Shown here piece by piece: positions 1 to 5,515 of a DNA stretch of 7,299 nt. The translations under genes and the position numbers were made by a program. Source of the stretch: Deltaproteobacteria bacterium (GTDB lineage Bacteria > Desulfobacterota > B13-G15); contig QMLK01000044.1 in the NCBI GenBank assembly GCA_003646705.1, forward strand, positions 1 to 7,299, given 5' to 3'. Numbering within the stretch: position 1 is the stretch's first letter; each line of letters starts with the position of its first letter. The notes under the pieces were generated by a model. It had not been told where the DNA came from and did no database searches. It saw only the letters and a program-made list of their open reading frames with translations.

Positions 1-389
1 CCCTTCAGGGGGAGGAGCTACGGGAGGCCAAGGAGGTCCTGGCCTACGAGGTCACCAAGTTCGTACACGGCGAGGATGAGGCCCGAAGGGCCCAAGAGAC
101 TTCAAGGCGGGCCTTCCGCGGCGAAGCCGGGGACCTTGAGGCCCTCCCCACCACCTTCCTCGAGGAGGAGCGCCTGAGGGAGGGCATCCCCGCCTACGAA
201 CTCTTCGCCCTTACGGGCCTCGCTGCCACCAAGAGCGAGGCCCGCCGCCTCATAAGTCAAGGGGGAGGATACCTCAACGGAGAACGCCTCCGGGCCTTCG
301 ACCAACTCATCACCCTCGAACACCTCCAAGGAGGAGAATTGCTCCTGCGGGCCGGCAAGAAGAGGTACCACCGGGTGGTGGTGAGGTGA
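1..389 (+). CDS. tyrS: Tyrosyl-tRNA synthetase, C-terminal part (5' truncated)
   Basis: Charges tRNA-Tyr with tyrosine in the cytoplasm. Only the last 128 codons are here, read from base 3 in an open frame that enters from the left edge and stops with TGA at 387-389. The visible part begins with the helical linker (KFVHGEDEARRAQ, typical of bacterial TyrRS after the KMSKS-bearing catalytic domain). It ends in an S4 RNA-binding domain over roughly the last 65 residues (PAYELFALTGLAATKSEARRLI, then a GGxYLNGER turn and a final RAGKKRYHRVVV strand). The linker and S4 text match TyrRS better than other S4 proteins. The catalytic HIGH/KMSKS motifs lie outside the window and cannot be checked. The stop codon is one base from the stop of the convergent radical SAM gene. 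Confidence 0.93.
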   Translation, partial: LQGEELREAKEVLAYEVTKFVHGEDEARRAQETSRRAFRGEAGDLEALPTTFLEEERLREGIPAYELFALTGLAATKSEARRLISQGGGYLNGERLRAFDQLITLEHLQGGELLLRAGKKRYHRVVVR

Positions 390-397
390 GTCACCAC
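378..397. repeat. Hairpin spanning the convergent tyrS / radical SAM stops
   Basis: A perfect 7-base inverted repeat (GTGGTGA at 378-384, TCACCAC at 391-397) with a 6-base loop contains both stop codons of the convergent genes. There is no T-run on either side, so it is not a classical intrinsic terminator. It is the only visible structure that could slow polymerases where the two transcripts collide. Part of the left arm is simply the Val-Val coding repeat of TyrS. Confidence 0.4.
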
Positions 398-1491
398 AGC
401 AGGTGGACGTTCCCCAGGTGTAGGTTCTGCACCCCTTCGGCCTTGGCCACCTCCAGGCACTCCAGGGCTTGACTGCGTGGGGTGGCGGGGAGATCCCTCA
501 TGCGGAAATCGGGATGGAAGGCCAGAAGCGTCCAGGGTATGGAGGGGTCCAAGGAGGCGATGAAGTGCGCTATGGCCCTAACCTCCTCCACGTCTATGTA
601 ACCAGGGACCAACAGGGTACTGGCGATCAGGAAGGGGGGATCGGGCCTCTGACGGTGGAGCTCCGCAAGCCTCTTGAAGTTCTCCTTGGATTGCCGGTTG
701 CTCACCCCGGAGAGCGCCAAGCTCATCTCCTCGCTCCAGCACTTGAGGTCCACCTTGATACATCCCCCACTGCGGAGGGAGAGATCCGCCATCTGACGCA
801 AAAGCGGAGGCGAAACCCCTCCGTTGGTCTCCCAGCATATCCTTAGGACCCTGCCCCTGTTCCGCTCCAGGACCTCCCGGGAGGTCAGAATGGCGTGGAC
901 CACCTGGGGGGTGGGGTCGCCGCCGAAGTAACAGATGCAGCTCACCCCTTCGTCCACCGCCCTCGCCAGGTCCTTTACCTCGAGCCCCCCTTCCCCTACC
1001 CCTTGGCGATAGCTCCAATTCTGGCAGAAGAGGCAGTCGAAGTTACAGGCGCTGTAAAAGACCGCCAAGTTCTTATAGCCGTACTCCGGCCCCCTACTGT
1101 AGGAGAAGCGCGGATAACCGCTGGAGCTGCAGCCCGGACACACCCATGCCGCACAGCAGTTGGTGGGCAGGGGGTCGTAATACCAGTGGACGAAGGCCCT
1201 CCGCCAGCTCCCGGAGACCGGCTGGAGCCGTCCTCCCCGGTTCTCGTAGACCCCACAGAAACCCCTGCCCCCTGGGGGGATCGAGCACCTATTCCCACAG
1301 ATGCGACACCCCTTCCCCTCCGGGGCCTTCGGCACCTCCGGGGGGAGGCCCTCCCGCTGCCTCCCGTCCCGATGGAGGGCGGCCAGCTCCCCCTCGATAT
1401 CGGAGAAGTTGCCCCTTATGCAGTCGGCACAGTAGCCGATGGCCGCTGAGATGAAGGGGGAAACCCTACCGCAAAGGCGACACTTCGCCAT
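391..1491 (-). CDS. Cys-rich radical SAM protein, PflA/AmrS-like
   Basis: A 366-residue protein with the radical SAM [4Fe-4S] signature CxxxCxxC at Cys149, Cys153 and Cys156 (ACNFDCLFCQNW). The adjacent CQNW resembles pyruvate-formate-lyase-activating enzymes and the AmmeMemoRadiSam radical SAM family. It should cleave S-adenosylmethionine to a 5'-deoxyadenosyl radical; the substrate is unknown. N-terminal to the core are a CxxC...CxxC finger (Cys4, 7, 21, 24), the family-like CRICGNRC...FC cluster (Cys62, 65, 69, 79) and a further CC...CxxC group (Cys112, 113, 118, 121). A YFGGDPTPQ segment (188-196) follows the cluster motif. There are 21 cysteines in all. No AMMECR1 or Memo partner gene is in the window. 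The ATG is preceded by GAGGAGGAG with very short spacing. It lies downstream of the six-gene minus-strand operon but is separated by a structured leader. The family call is good; the function is unassigned. Confidence 0.85.
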   Translation of the reverse strand: MAKCRLCGRVSPFISAAIGYCADCIRGNFSDIEGELAALHRDGRQREGLPPEVPKAPEGKGCRICGNRCSIPPGGRGFCGVYENRGGRLQPVSGSWRRAFVHWYYDPLPTNCCAAWVCPGCSSSGYPRFSYSRGPEYGYKNLAVFYSACNFDCLFCQNWSYRQGVGEGGLEVKDLARAVDEGVSCICYFGGDPTPQVVHAILTSREVLERNRGRVLRICWETNGGVSPPLLRQMADLSLRSGGCIKVDLKCWSEEMSLALSGVSNRQSKENFKRLAELHRQRPDPPFLIASTLLVPGYIDVEEVRAIAHFIASLDPSIPWTLLAFHPDFRMRDLPATPRSQALECLEVAKAEGVQNLHLGNVHLLW

Positions 1492-1502
1492 CTCCTCCTC
1501 AT

Positions 1503-1684
1503 AAAATTGTGGAAAAACGCCCTCGGCGTGACCTTCCCCTTGAGAACTTAAGGCTTTTCAAGCCCTCCCTCTGTAACCCCTTGAAAGTATTGACCTTTTT
1601 GAGAAGCCCTGGGAATACAGGTCCTTGGACGGTGGAGATTTTCCTCAAAGGAGAAGGGGACTTTTGAGACTTTTCCACAATTTT
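1503..1684. repeat. 14-base perfect inverted repeat bounding the leader
   Basis: AAAATTGTGGAAAA at 1503-1516 is the exact reverse complement of TTTTCCACAATTTT at 1671-1684. The arms lie at the two ends of the 199-base gap. In RNA they could form a 14-bp long-range helix closing the whole leader. As DNA they could be terminal repeats of a small inserted element of about 182 bp, but no target-site duplication is visible outside the arms. Confidence 0.75.
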
Positions 1685-1690
1685 TCCACA
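1508..1690. promoter_or_regulatory. Three DnaA-box-like nonamers (TTTTCCACA)
   Basis: TTTTCCACA occurs at 1671-1679 and 1682-1690 on the plus strand (11 bases apart, about one helical turn) and inverted at 1508-1516. Each copy fits the relaxed DnaA-box consensus TTWTNCACA, with one difference from the strong box TTATCCACA. Two of the three copies lie within the arms of the inverted repeat, so they are not independent. DnaA binding is inference; no dnaA or dnaN gene or strongly AT-rich unwinding tract is present. Confidence 0.3.
1513..1529 (-). terminator. Terminator-like hairpin before the radical SAM gene
   Basis: In minus-strand sense the sequence reads ACGCC-GAG-GGCGT followed directly by more T, giving a 5-bp GC-rich stem, a 3-base loop and a run of five T in total. 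The last T-run base is only 21 bases from the ATG of the radical SAM gene, so it lies in that gene's 5' leader. It could end the upstream operon, act as an attenuator, or both. The stem is short, so efficiency is uncertain. The T-run belongs to the 3' arm of the long inverted repeat, so the two structures would compete. Confidence 0.5.
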
Positions 1691-2323
1691 TCAAAACTCG
1701 AGCCCCCCTTCCCCCTTCAGGGATCGGAGGTGACACGTATCGTTCAGCAGGCGGACCACCCAACAGTTGCCCTTCCACTCGAAGGCGTTGAGCGCCGCCG
1801 TCCCCTGGGCGACCCTCCAGAAGGCGTCAAGGCCCAACCCCAGGAGCGAACAGATGAGGACCTTCAGCACCACCCTGTGGGTCACCAGGGCGACGACCTC
1901 GCCCCGGTGCCTCCCCTTGAGGTCCTCGACCATCCCCATCGCCCTCTCCCTCACCGCCTCGAGGTCCTCACCCCCGGGGAAGGAGACCTCATGGGGCGCC
2001 TCCATCCACCGCCGATAGAGGTCCCCGAAACGCCCCTTAACCTCCTCTACGGAGAGCCCCTGCCAGAGGCCGAAGTTGAGGTCGAGGAGGCCCTCGGATA
2101 CCTCCACAGCGGTGCCGCACTCGGAGGCGATGATCTCAGCGGTCTCTCTGGCACGGCTGAGGGGACTGGTGTAGATCACCCGCAGGGCCTCCTCCTTGAG
2201 GCGACGGGCCAAGAACTTCGCCTCCTTTCTGCCTACATCGTCCAGGGGGACGTCCGCGGTGCCCCTGAAGACCTCCTCCCTGTTCCAAGCGGTCCTGCCG
2301 TGTCTGATCAGAAAGAGCTTCAT
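1691..2323 (-). CDS. Histidine phosphatase (phosphoglycerate mutase-like)
   Basis: A 210-residue member of histidine phosphatase branch 1 (GpmB, CobC and broad-specificity phosphatases). These enzymes transfer phosphate through a phospho-histidine. The N-terminal LIRHGRTAWN gives Arg7 and the nucleophile His8. SPLSRARETA supplies the phosphate-pocket arginine around Arg57. The second active-site histidine is His149 in VTHRVVLK, where most relatives have THGG. The LxExxFGxWEG region, which normally carries the acid/base glutamate, reads LLDLNFGLWQG, so Asp81 sits where Glu is usual. The substrate cannot be told; alpha-ribazole phosphate, phosphoglycerate or other small phosphoesters are all possible, and no cobalamin genes are nearby. 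The ATG overlaps the preceding hydrolase stop by four bases (ATGA), implying translational coupling. It is the last gene of the tight operon. Confidence 0.88.
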   Translation of the reverse strand: MKLFLIRHGRTAWNREEVFRGTADVPLDDVGRKEAKFLARRLKEEALRVIYTSPLSRARETAEIIASECGTAVEVSEGLLDLNFGLWQGLSVEEVKGRFGDLYRRWMEAPHEVSFPGGEDLEAVRERAMGMVEDLKGRHRGEVVALVTHRVVLKVLICSLLGLGLDAFWRVAQGTAALNAFEWKGNCWVVRLLNDTCHLRSLKGEGGLEF

Positions 2324-3111
2324 CCCTTACCCCAAACCTCCTTGACGAAGTCCTCTATGGAGCCGAAATAGCGCTCCTTGTCCACGAACATCAAGTCGTT
2401 GTGATCGGCCCCGGGGATGACCACAAGCCTCTTGTCAGTTGCCCCTGCGTTCCTGTAGAGTTCCTCGGCTTCGGACAGGGGGATGAGGGAATCCCTCTCG
2501 GCGTGGATGATGAGGGTGGGGACCTCGACCCTGCGGATCTTCTCCTTGTTGAAGAAACCCCGGCCCTCCTCCCATATGGGGTGATCCCAGGGGATCAGGC
2601 CGAAGGAGTCGAGGAGGTTGCGGAAGTTGGTGGCGGAGCCGCTCTCCACGATGAGCCCTCGGAACTCCTCCCGGTAGGAGCTGGCCAACTCCACGGCTGA
2701 AAGGCTCCCCAAGGAACGGCCCATGACGAAGAGGGGCCCACGAAAACCCCTCTCCTTGAGCCATTCTGTGACGTGTCGAAAGAGCCGATGGGCGTCATCG
2801 AGCATCGCCCTCAGGGTGGGTCGACCGTCGCTCAGGCCATAGCCTCGGTAGTCCGTCACCAAGAGGTTTAGGCCCCGACGGAGGTACTCTGGGGCGATGT
2901 CGTCGTAGTCGGTGACGATCTCGCCGTTGCCGTGAAAGTACAGGATGGTGGCGTTCTCCCTCCCCTCCCCCCAGAACTTACAGCCTATCCTCACACCGTC
3001 CTCCACCTCGAACAGCACGACCTCACCCCCTCTGCCCCTGGAGAAGGCCCTGCGGGGGTGGAAGACGAAGGAGAGCACCTCCGGCACGTCAAGGACCTCT
3101 AAGGGATCCAT
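2320..3111 (-). CDS. Alpha/beta-fold hydrolase
   Basis: A 263-residue serine hydrolase of the alpha/beta superfamily, resembling BEM46/ABHD13-type and dienelactone-hydrolase-like proteins. The oxyanion-hole strand is ILYFHGNG (56-63), and the TDYRGYGLSDG loop (86-96) is typical. The nucleophile elbow is GRSLG with Ser133, followed by Asp207 (HAERDSLIP) and His237 (GADHNDL), so the catalytic triad is complete. It has no signal peptide or membrane segment and should be cytoplasmic. The natural ester, thioester or amide substrate cannot be inferred. It starts 9 bases after the ychF stop. Its GGGGAGG Shine-Dalgarno abuts that stop with only two bases before the ATG. It overlaps the histidine phosphatase by ATGA. 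Confidence 0.88.
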   Translation of the reverse strand: MDPLEVLDVPEVLSFVFHPRRAFSRGRGGEVVLFEVEDGVRIGCKFWGEGRENATILYFHGNGEIVTDYDDIAPEYLRRGLNLLVTDYRGYGLSDGRPTLRAMLDDAHRLFRHVTEWLKERGFRGPLFVMGRSLGSLSAVELASSYREEFRGLIVESGSATNFRNLLDSFGLIPWDHPIWEEGRGFFNKEKIRRVEVPTLIIHAERDSLIPLSEAEELYRNAGATDKRLVVIPGADHNDLMFVDKERYFGSIEDFVKEVWGKG

Positions 3112-3120
3112 CGCCTCCCC

Positions 3121-4200
3121 TCAGACGTTAAAGCGGAAGTGGATGATGTCACCGTCCCTCACCTCGTAGTCTCGGCCCTCGGACCTGATGAGCCCCTTCT
3201 CTCGGGCCGCTTGCTCGGAGCCCGCCCTGACGAAGTCCTCGAAGGAGATCACCTCGGCCCGGATGAAGCCCCGCTCCATATCGGAGTGGATCTTGCCGGC
3301 GGCCTGAGGGGCCTTGGTCCCTCGCTTCACCGTCCAGGCCCTCAGGTCGAGGTTCACGGTGGTGAAGAAGGTGATGAGCTCCAGGACCCCGTAGCCCGCC
3401 TCCACCAGCCTCCTGAGACCTGAGTCCTCGAGGCCCAGCTCCCTCCGGAACTCCTCCCTCTCTGAGGGCTCCAGCTCCTGAAGCTCCGCCTCCACCTTCC
3501 CTGCCAGGGGGACCACAGGGACCCCCTCCTCCTCCGCCAACTTCCTCAACTCTTGCAGGTGCCCTTCGGAGCCCTCGGACAGATTGGCCACGTAGAAGAA
3601 GGGCTTGGCCGTGATGAGGGGCAGGTCCCGCGGTAGCTCCCCCTCACGCCCCCTGAGGAAGTCCCTCGCCCTCCTCCCCTCCTCGAGCCAACCCTTGAGG
3701 TCCCTCAGGAGCTCCACCTCCCTCCGGGCGGCCTTGTCGCCCGTGCGGGCGAGTTTGTCCACCTTCTGGAGGCGTCGCTCGAGCACCTCGAGGTCGGCCA
3801 GGACCAGCTCGAGGTTGACCACCTCGGCGTCCCTCCGGGGGTCGATGGAGCCATAGGGATGGGGGACCTCCTGGTCCTCGAAGCAACGGACCACGTGGGC
3901 CACGGCGTCTACGTCCCTGATGTGGGCCAGGAACTGATTGCCCAGGCCCTCGCCGCGACTGGCCCCCTTCACCAGACCGGCGATGTCCACGAACTGCAAG
4001 GTGGTGGGGGTTACCCGCTTGGGCTTGATGAGGTCAGCCAGCACCCTGAGCCTCTCATCGGGGACGGGCACCACCCCTACGTGGGGCTCGACGGTGGAGA
4101 AGGGATAGGAGGCCACCTCGGCCCCTGCGGCAGTCAGGGCGTTGAAGACCGTGGACTTGCCCGCGTTGGGCAACCCCACTATCCCGCAGCGGAAGCCCAT
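3121..4200 (-). CDS. ychF: Ribosome-binding ATPase YchF
   Basis: Universally conserved Obg-family P-loop NTPase that binds the ribosome and hydrolyses ATP in preference to GTP. It is linked in other bacteria to translation control and stress responses. The 359 residues match the usual length (about 363). G1 is GLPNAGKST (9-17), G3 is DIAGL (72-76), and the G4 position reads NLSE (206-209) instead of NKxD, the YchF change that permits adenine recognition. A coiled-coil insertion spans about 130-180 (leucine- and glutamate-rich, DLEVLERRLQKV). A TGS domain fills about 276-359, with the characteristic AWTVKRGTKAPQAAGKIHSDMERGF and a terminal GDIIHFRFNV. The start MGFRCGIVGLPN is canonical. A GAGGAGG lies 11 bases upstream inside the NUDIX gene, whose 3' end overlaps ychF by 22 bases. 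Confidence 0.98.
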   Translation of the reverse strand: MGFRCGIVGLPNAGKSTVFNALTAAGAEVASYPFSTVEPHVGVVPVPDERLRVLADLIKPKRVTPTTLQFVDIAGLVKGASRGEGLGNQFLAHIRDVDAVAHVVRCFEDQEVPHPYGSIDPRRDAEVVNLELVLADLEVLERRLQKVDKLARTGDKAARREVELLRDLKGWLEEGRRARDFLRGREGELPRDLPLITAKPFFYVANLSEGSEGHLQELRKLAEEEGVPVVPLAGKVEAELQELEPSEREEFRRELGLEDSGLRRLVEAGYGVLELITFFTTVNLDLRAWTVKRGTKAPQAAGKIHSDMERGFIRAEVISFEDFVRAGSEQAAREKGLIRSEGRDYEVRDGDIIHFRFNV

Positions 4201-4583
4201 CTGTTGCGAAGCCTCCTCGCCACCTCCACGTCAGCCGGGGGCATCTCCAGGCCCTCGAGCTCCTCCGGCCTGAACCACCTCACCCCGTCACAGCCCAAGG
4301 GACGGGGCTCCCCTGCCTTGAGTTCGCACCGGTAAAGGAGCAGCAGGAGGTTGAACTCCCCATAGGGCATCCAGACGGCCTCCTCTATCCCCTCCACGGT
4401 CACCTCCACACCGAGCTCCTCCCGGAGCTCCCTCCGGAGGCAGTCCTCAGGGGACTCATCCTCCTCCAGCTTCCCCCCCGGAAACTCCCAGCAGCCCTTG
4501 AAGCGTCCCTCGGACCGCTTGGCCAAGAGGACCCTCTGGGAACCGTCCCGGATCAGACCCGCGGTCACCACCAGGGTCTTCAC
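4179..4583 (-). CDS. NUDIX hydrolase, MutT-like
   Basis: A 134-residue NUDIX protein that should split a nucleoside diphosphate linked to another group, with a divalent metal. The NUDIX box is complete at 37-59 (Gx5Ex7REUxEExGU, seen as GKLEEDE...RELREELGV). It is preceded by KGCWEFPGGK, the pattern of MutT-type enzymes that remove oxidised dGTP or related pyrimidine nucleotides. A MutT-type sanitation role is likely but not proven, since NUDIX substrates are hard to predict. Translation starts at GTG (4581-4583), which overlaps the TGA of the small upstream gene as GTGA. Its 3' end overlaps ychF by 22 bases. Both overlaps imply translational coupling. Confidence 0.9.
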   Translation of the reverse strand: MKTLVVTAGLIRDGSQRVLLAKRSEGRFKGCWEFPGGKLEEDESPEDCLRRELREELGVEVTVEGIEEAVWMPYGEFNLLLLLYRCELKAGEPRPLGCDGVRWFRPEELEGLEMPPADVEVARRLRNRWASAAG

Positions 4584-4738
4584 TTGACCTTGACCTCGTG
4601 GATGGAGCGCTTCACCACCTTCCCCTTATGGCGTGGGAAGTCTACCTTGATGTAGACCTTCTTAGGGGTGACCCTCCAGACCACCCCTTCCTTCTCCCCT
4701 CCGGCAAAGGGAAAGACAACGCGGTCGCCGGGCTTCAT
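4580..4738 (-). CDS. Small KOW/SH3-like protein, 52 aa, unknown function
   Basis: A 52-residue basic protein beginning MKPGDRVVFPFAGGEKEGVV. Short alternating beta strands (GDRVVF, KEGVVWRV, KKVYIKVDF, GKVVKR) and a lysine-rich composition suggest a small five-stranded barrel of the KOW/SH3 or Hypothetical-Lsm kind, a fold often used to bind RNA or protein. I do not recognise a named family. The start is set by a very strong Shine-Dalgarno, GGAGGTGATC at 4741-4750, complementary to the 16S rRNA tail for ten bases and 7 bases (from GGAGG) from the ATG. The same bases contain the TGA of the upstream DUF218 gene. A longer frame to 4825 is open but would bury that site. The stop overlaps the NUDIX GTG start. 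Confidence 0.8.
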   Translation of the reverse strand: MKPGDRVVFPFAGGEKEGVVWRVTPKKVYIKVDFPRHKGKVVKRSIHEVKVK

Positions 4739-4740
4739 CG

Positions 4741-4750
4741 GATCACCTCC
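4741..4750 (-). promoter_or_regulatory. Extended Shine-Dalgarno of the 52-aa gene
   Basis: GGAGGTGATC on the minus strand is a ten-base match to the complement of the 16S rRNA 3' end. It includes the TGA stop of the DUF218 gene. This is the strongest ribosome-binding site in the window and decides the start of the small gene at 4738. Confidence 0.8.
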
Positions 4751-5387
4751 GCAACTTGTAGTAAAGGAGCTTTTCGTACTCGAGGACCACCCTCTTGGCG
4801 TCCTCCCTCCGCCTCCACCAACCATCGGCCTGGAAGTCGTCGTAGGGGCCGGGGAGGCTCACCACCTCGGCCATCCCCTGCAGGGCGTCACGGAAGAGGA
4901 TCCAAGCCCGCCGGGAGTGGTACCGCGAGGTCACCAGGAGCACCCTCCTCACGTTCTTCCCCTTGAGCCACCTCCTGGTGACCTCCGCTTCGTCCTCGGT
5001 GCAGCCCACCTCCTCATCCACCGTCCTTATGGCCTCCTTGGGGACGCCGAAGGCCCGAAGGGCCTCCTTCAACATGCTGCGTTGATCGGGCATGGAGATC
5101 CCCTCCCCTTCGGCCTCCTTCCACCTCTTGACCTTCGCCACCCCCGGCAGGAAGACCACGGGGGCGAGGCCCTCCCGGTAGAGATCCGCTGCATGCCACG
5201 CCCTGACCACGGTATCCTCCCAGCAGCCCAGCACCACAATGACGTCACCCCTCTGCGGCTCCTCCTCGAAGATCAGGTAATTGCCCAGGGAGTTGAGGAT
5301 CTTGGGCCACGAAAAGAGGAGCTCGACGATGATGACGAGCAATATCAGCAGGAGGATCCGCCACCCCTTGCCCTTGCTGCTGGCCAT
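4743..5387 (-). CDS. DUF218 / YdcF-ElyC-SanA-like membrane-anchored protein
   Basis: A 214-residue protein with one N-terminal hydrophobic segment (about 10-26, ILLLILLVIIVELLF) after a short basic start, followed by a soluble DUF218 domain. Seen motifs are DVIVVLG (48-54), the AADLYREGLAPVVFLPG region and the diagnostic LLVTSRYHSRRA (150-161). Relatives such as ElyC and SanA affect envelope integrity and peptidoglycan precursor use in E. coli, though the biochemical activity is not settled. The positive-inside rule would put the domain outside the membrane. It is the first gene of the six-gene minus-strand operon. The only possible ATG has an in-frame stop two codons upstream. Its AGGAG touches the ATG with no spacer, which is unusual. 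Confidence 0.85.
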   Translation of the reverse strand: MASSKGKGWRILLLILLVIIVELLFSWPKILNSLGNYLIFEEEPQRGDVIVVLGCWEDTVVRAWHAADLYREGLAPVVFLPGVAKVKRWKEAEGEGISMPDQRSMLKEALRAFGVPKEAIRTVDEEVGCTEDEAEVTRRWLKGKNVRRVLLVTSRYHSRRAWILFRDALQGMAEVVSLPGPYDDFQADGWWRRREDAKRVVLEYEKLLYYKLRR

Positions 5388-5515
5388 CTCCTATCAGATC
5401 TATCAGCCCTTCGGGGAAAAGGCAAGCTCAAGGGCCGAGGGGATATTGCCCTTTTCGTCAAATTCGGCTATTCCTATTAACAGTAAAGGCGCGGAATAAA
5501 GGACGGACTGAAGGT
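5388..5515. promoter_or_regulatory. Divergent promoter region (DUF218 operon / GNAT)
   Basis: A 128-base gap between divergently read genes must serve both. On the plus strand, TTGCCC (5446-5451) and TATTCC (5469-5474) are 17 bases apart, a weak sigma70-like pair. On the minus strand a TTGACG lies in the same stretch (5455-5460) but has no good -10. An inverted repeat AAGGGC/GCCCTT (5430-5435, 5448-5453) and a direct repeat CTATCAG (5391-5397, 5400-5406) are present. Exact promoter positions are not supported. Confidence 0.35.

Larger units (their letters stand above)
1492..1690 (-). promoter_or_regulatory. Structured leader of the radical SAM gene
   Basis: Non-coding gap between two minus-strand genes. 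In transcript sense it opens, 6 bases after the histidine phosphatase stop, with a 14-base arm whose perfect complement lies just before the Shine-Dalgarno of the radical SAM gene. Between the arms are several smaller hairpins: CTCAAA/TTTGAG (1644-1649 with 1663-1668), a 10-base pair of arms with one mismatch (1552-1561 with 1599-1608), a compact 7-bp triloop hairpin (1550-1566, one G-U pair), and a terminator-like hairpin (1513-1529). The second and third share bases and are therefore alternatives. I see no convincing -35/-10 pair. It matches no riboswitch class that I recognise. Confidence 0.5.

Noticed and set aside
895..1449. Plus-strand open frame of 184 codons opposite the radical SAM gene
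   Set aside because: Antisense shadow of a convincing radical SAM protein, with no domain features.
1492..1690. Chromosomal replication origin
   Set aside because: Only three relaxed DnaA-box matches, no AT-rich unwinding element, and no dnaA, dnaN or related origin genes nearby.
1548..1778. Minus-strand open frame of 76 codons reaching into the leader region
   Set aside because: Begins out of frame inside the histidine phosphatase, has no ribosome-binding site or recognisable content, and would overlap the structured leader.
1625..2371. Plus-strand open frame of 248 codons opposite the histidine phosphatase
   Set aside because: Antisense to a protein with catalytic RHG and TH motifs, with low-complexity translation and no recognisable domain.
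4580..4825. Longer 81-codon version of the small KOW-like gene
   Set aside because: The extra N-terminus lies inside the DUF218 gene and reads as low-complexity glycine/serine sequence. The very strong Shine-Dalgarno supports the start at 4738.
4668..5480. Long plus-strand open frame of 270 codons opposite the DUF218 gene
   Set aside because: It is antisense to a gene with clear family motifs, its translation is rich in proline/glycine/histidine with no domain, and such frames are expected in GC-rich DNA.
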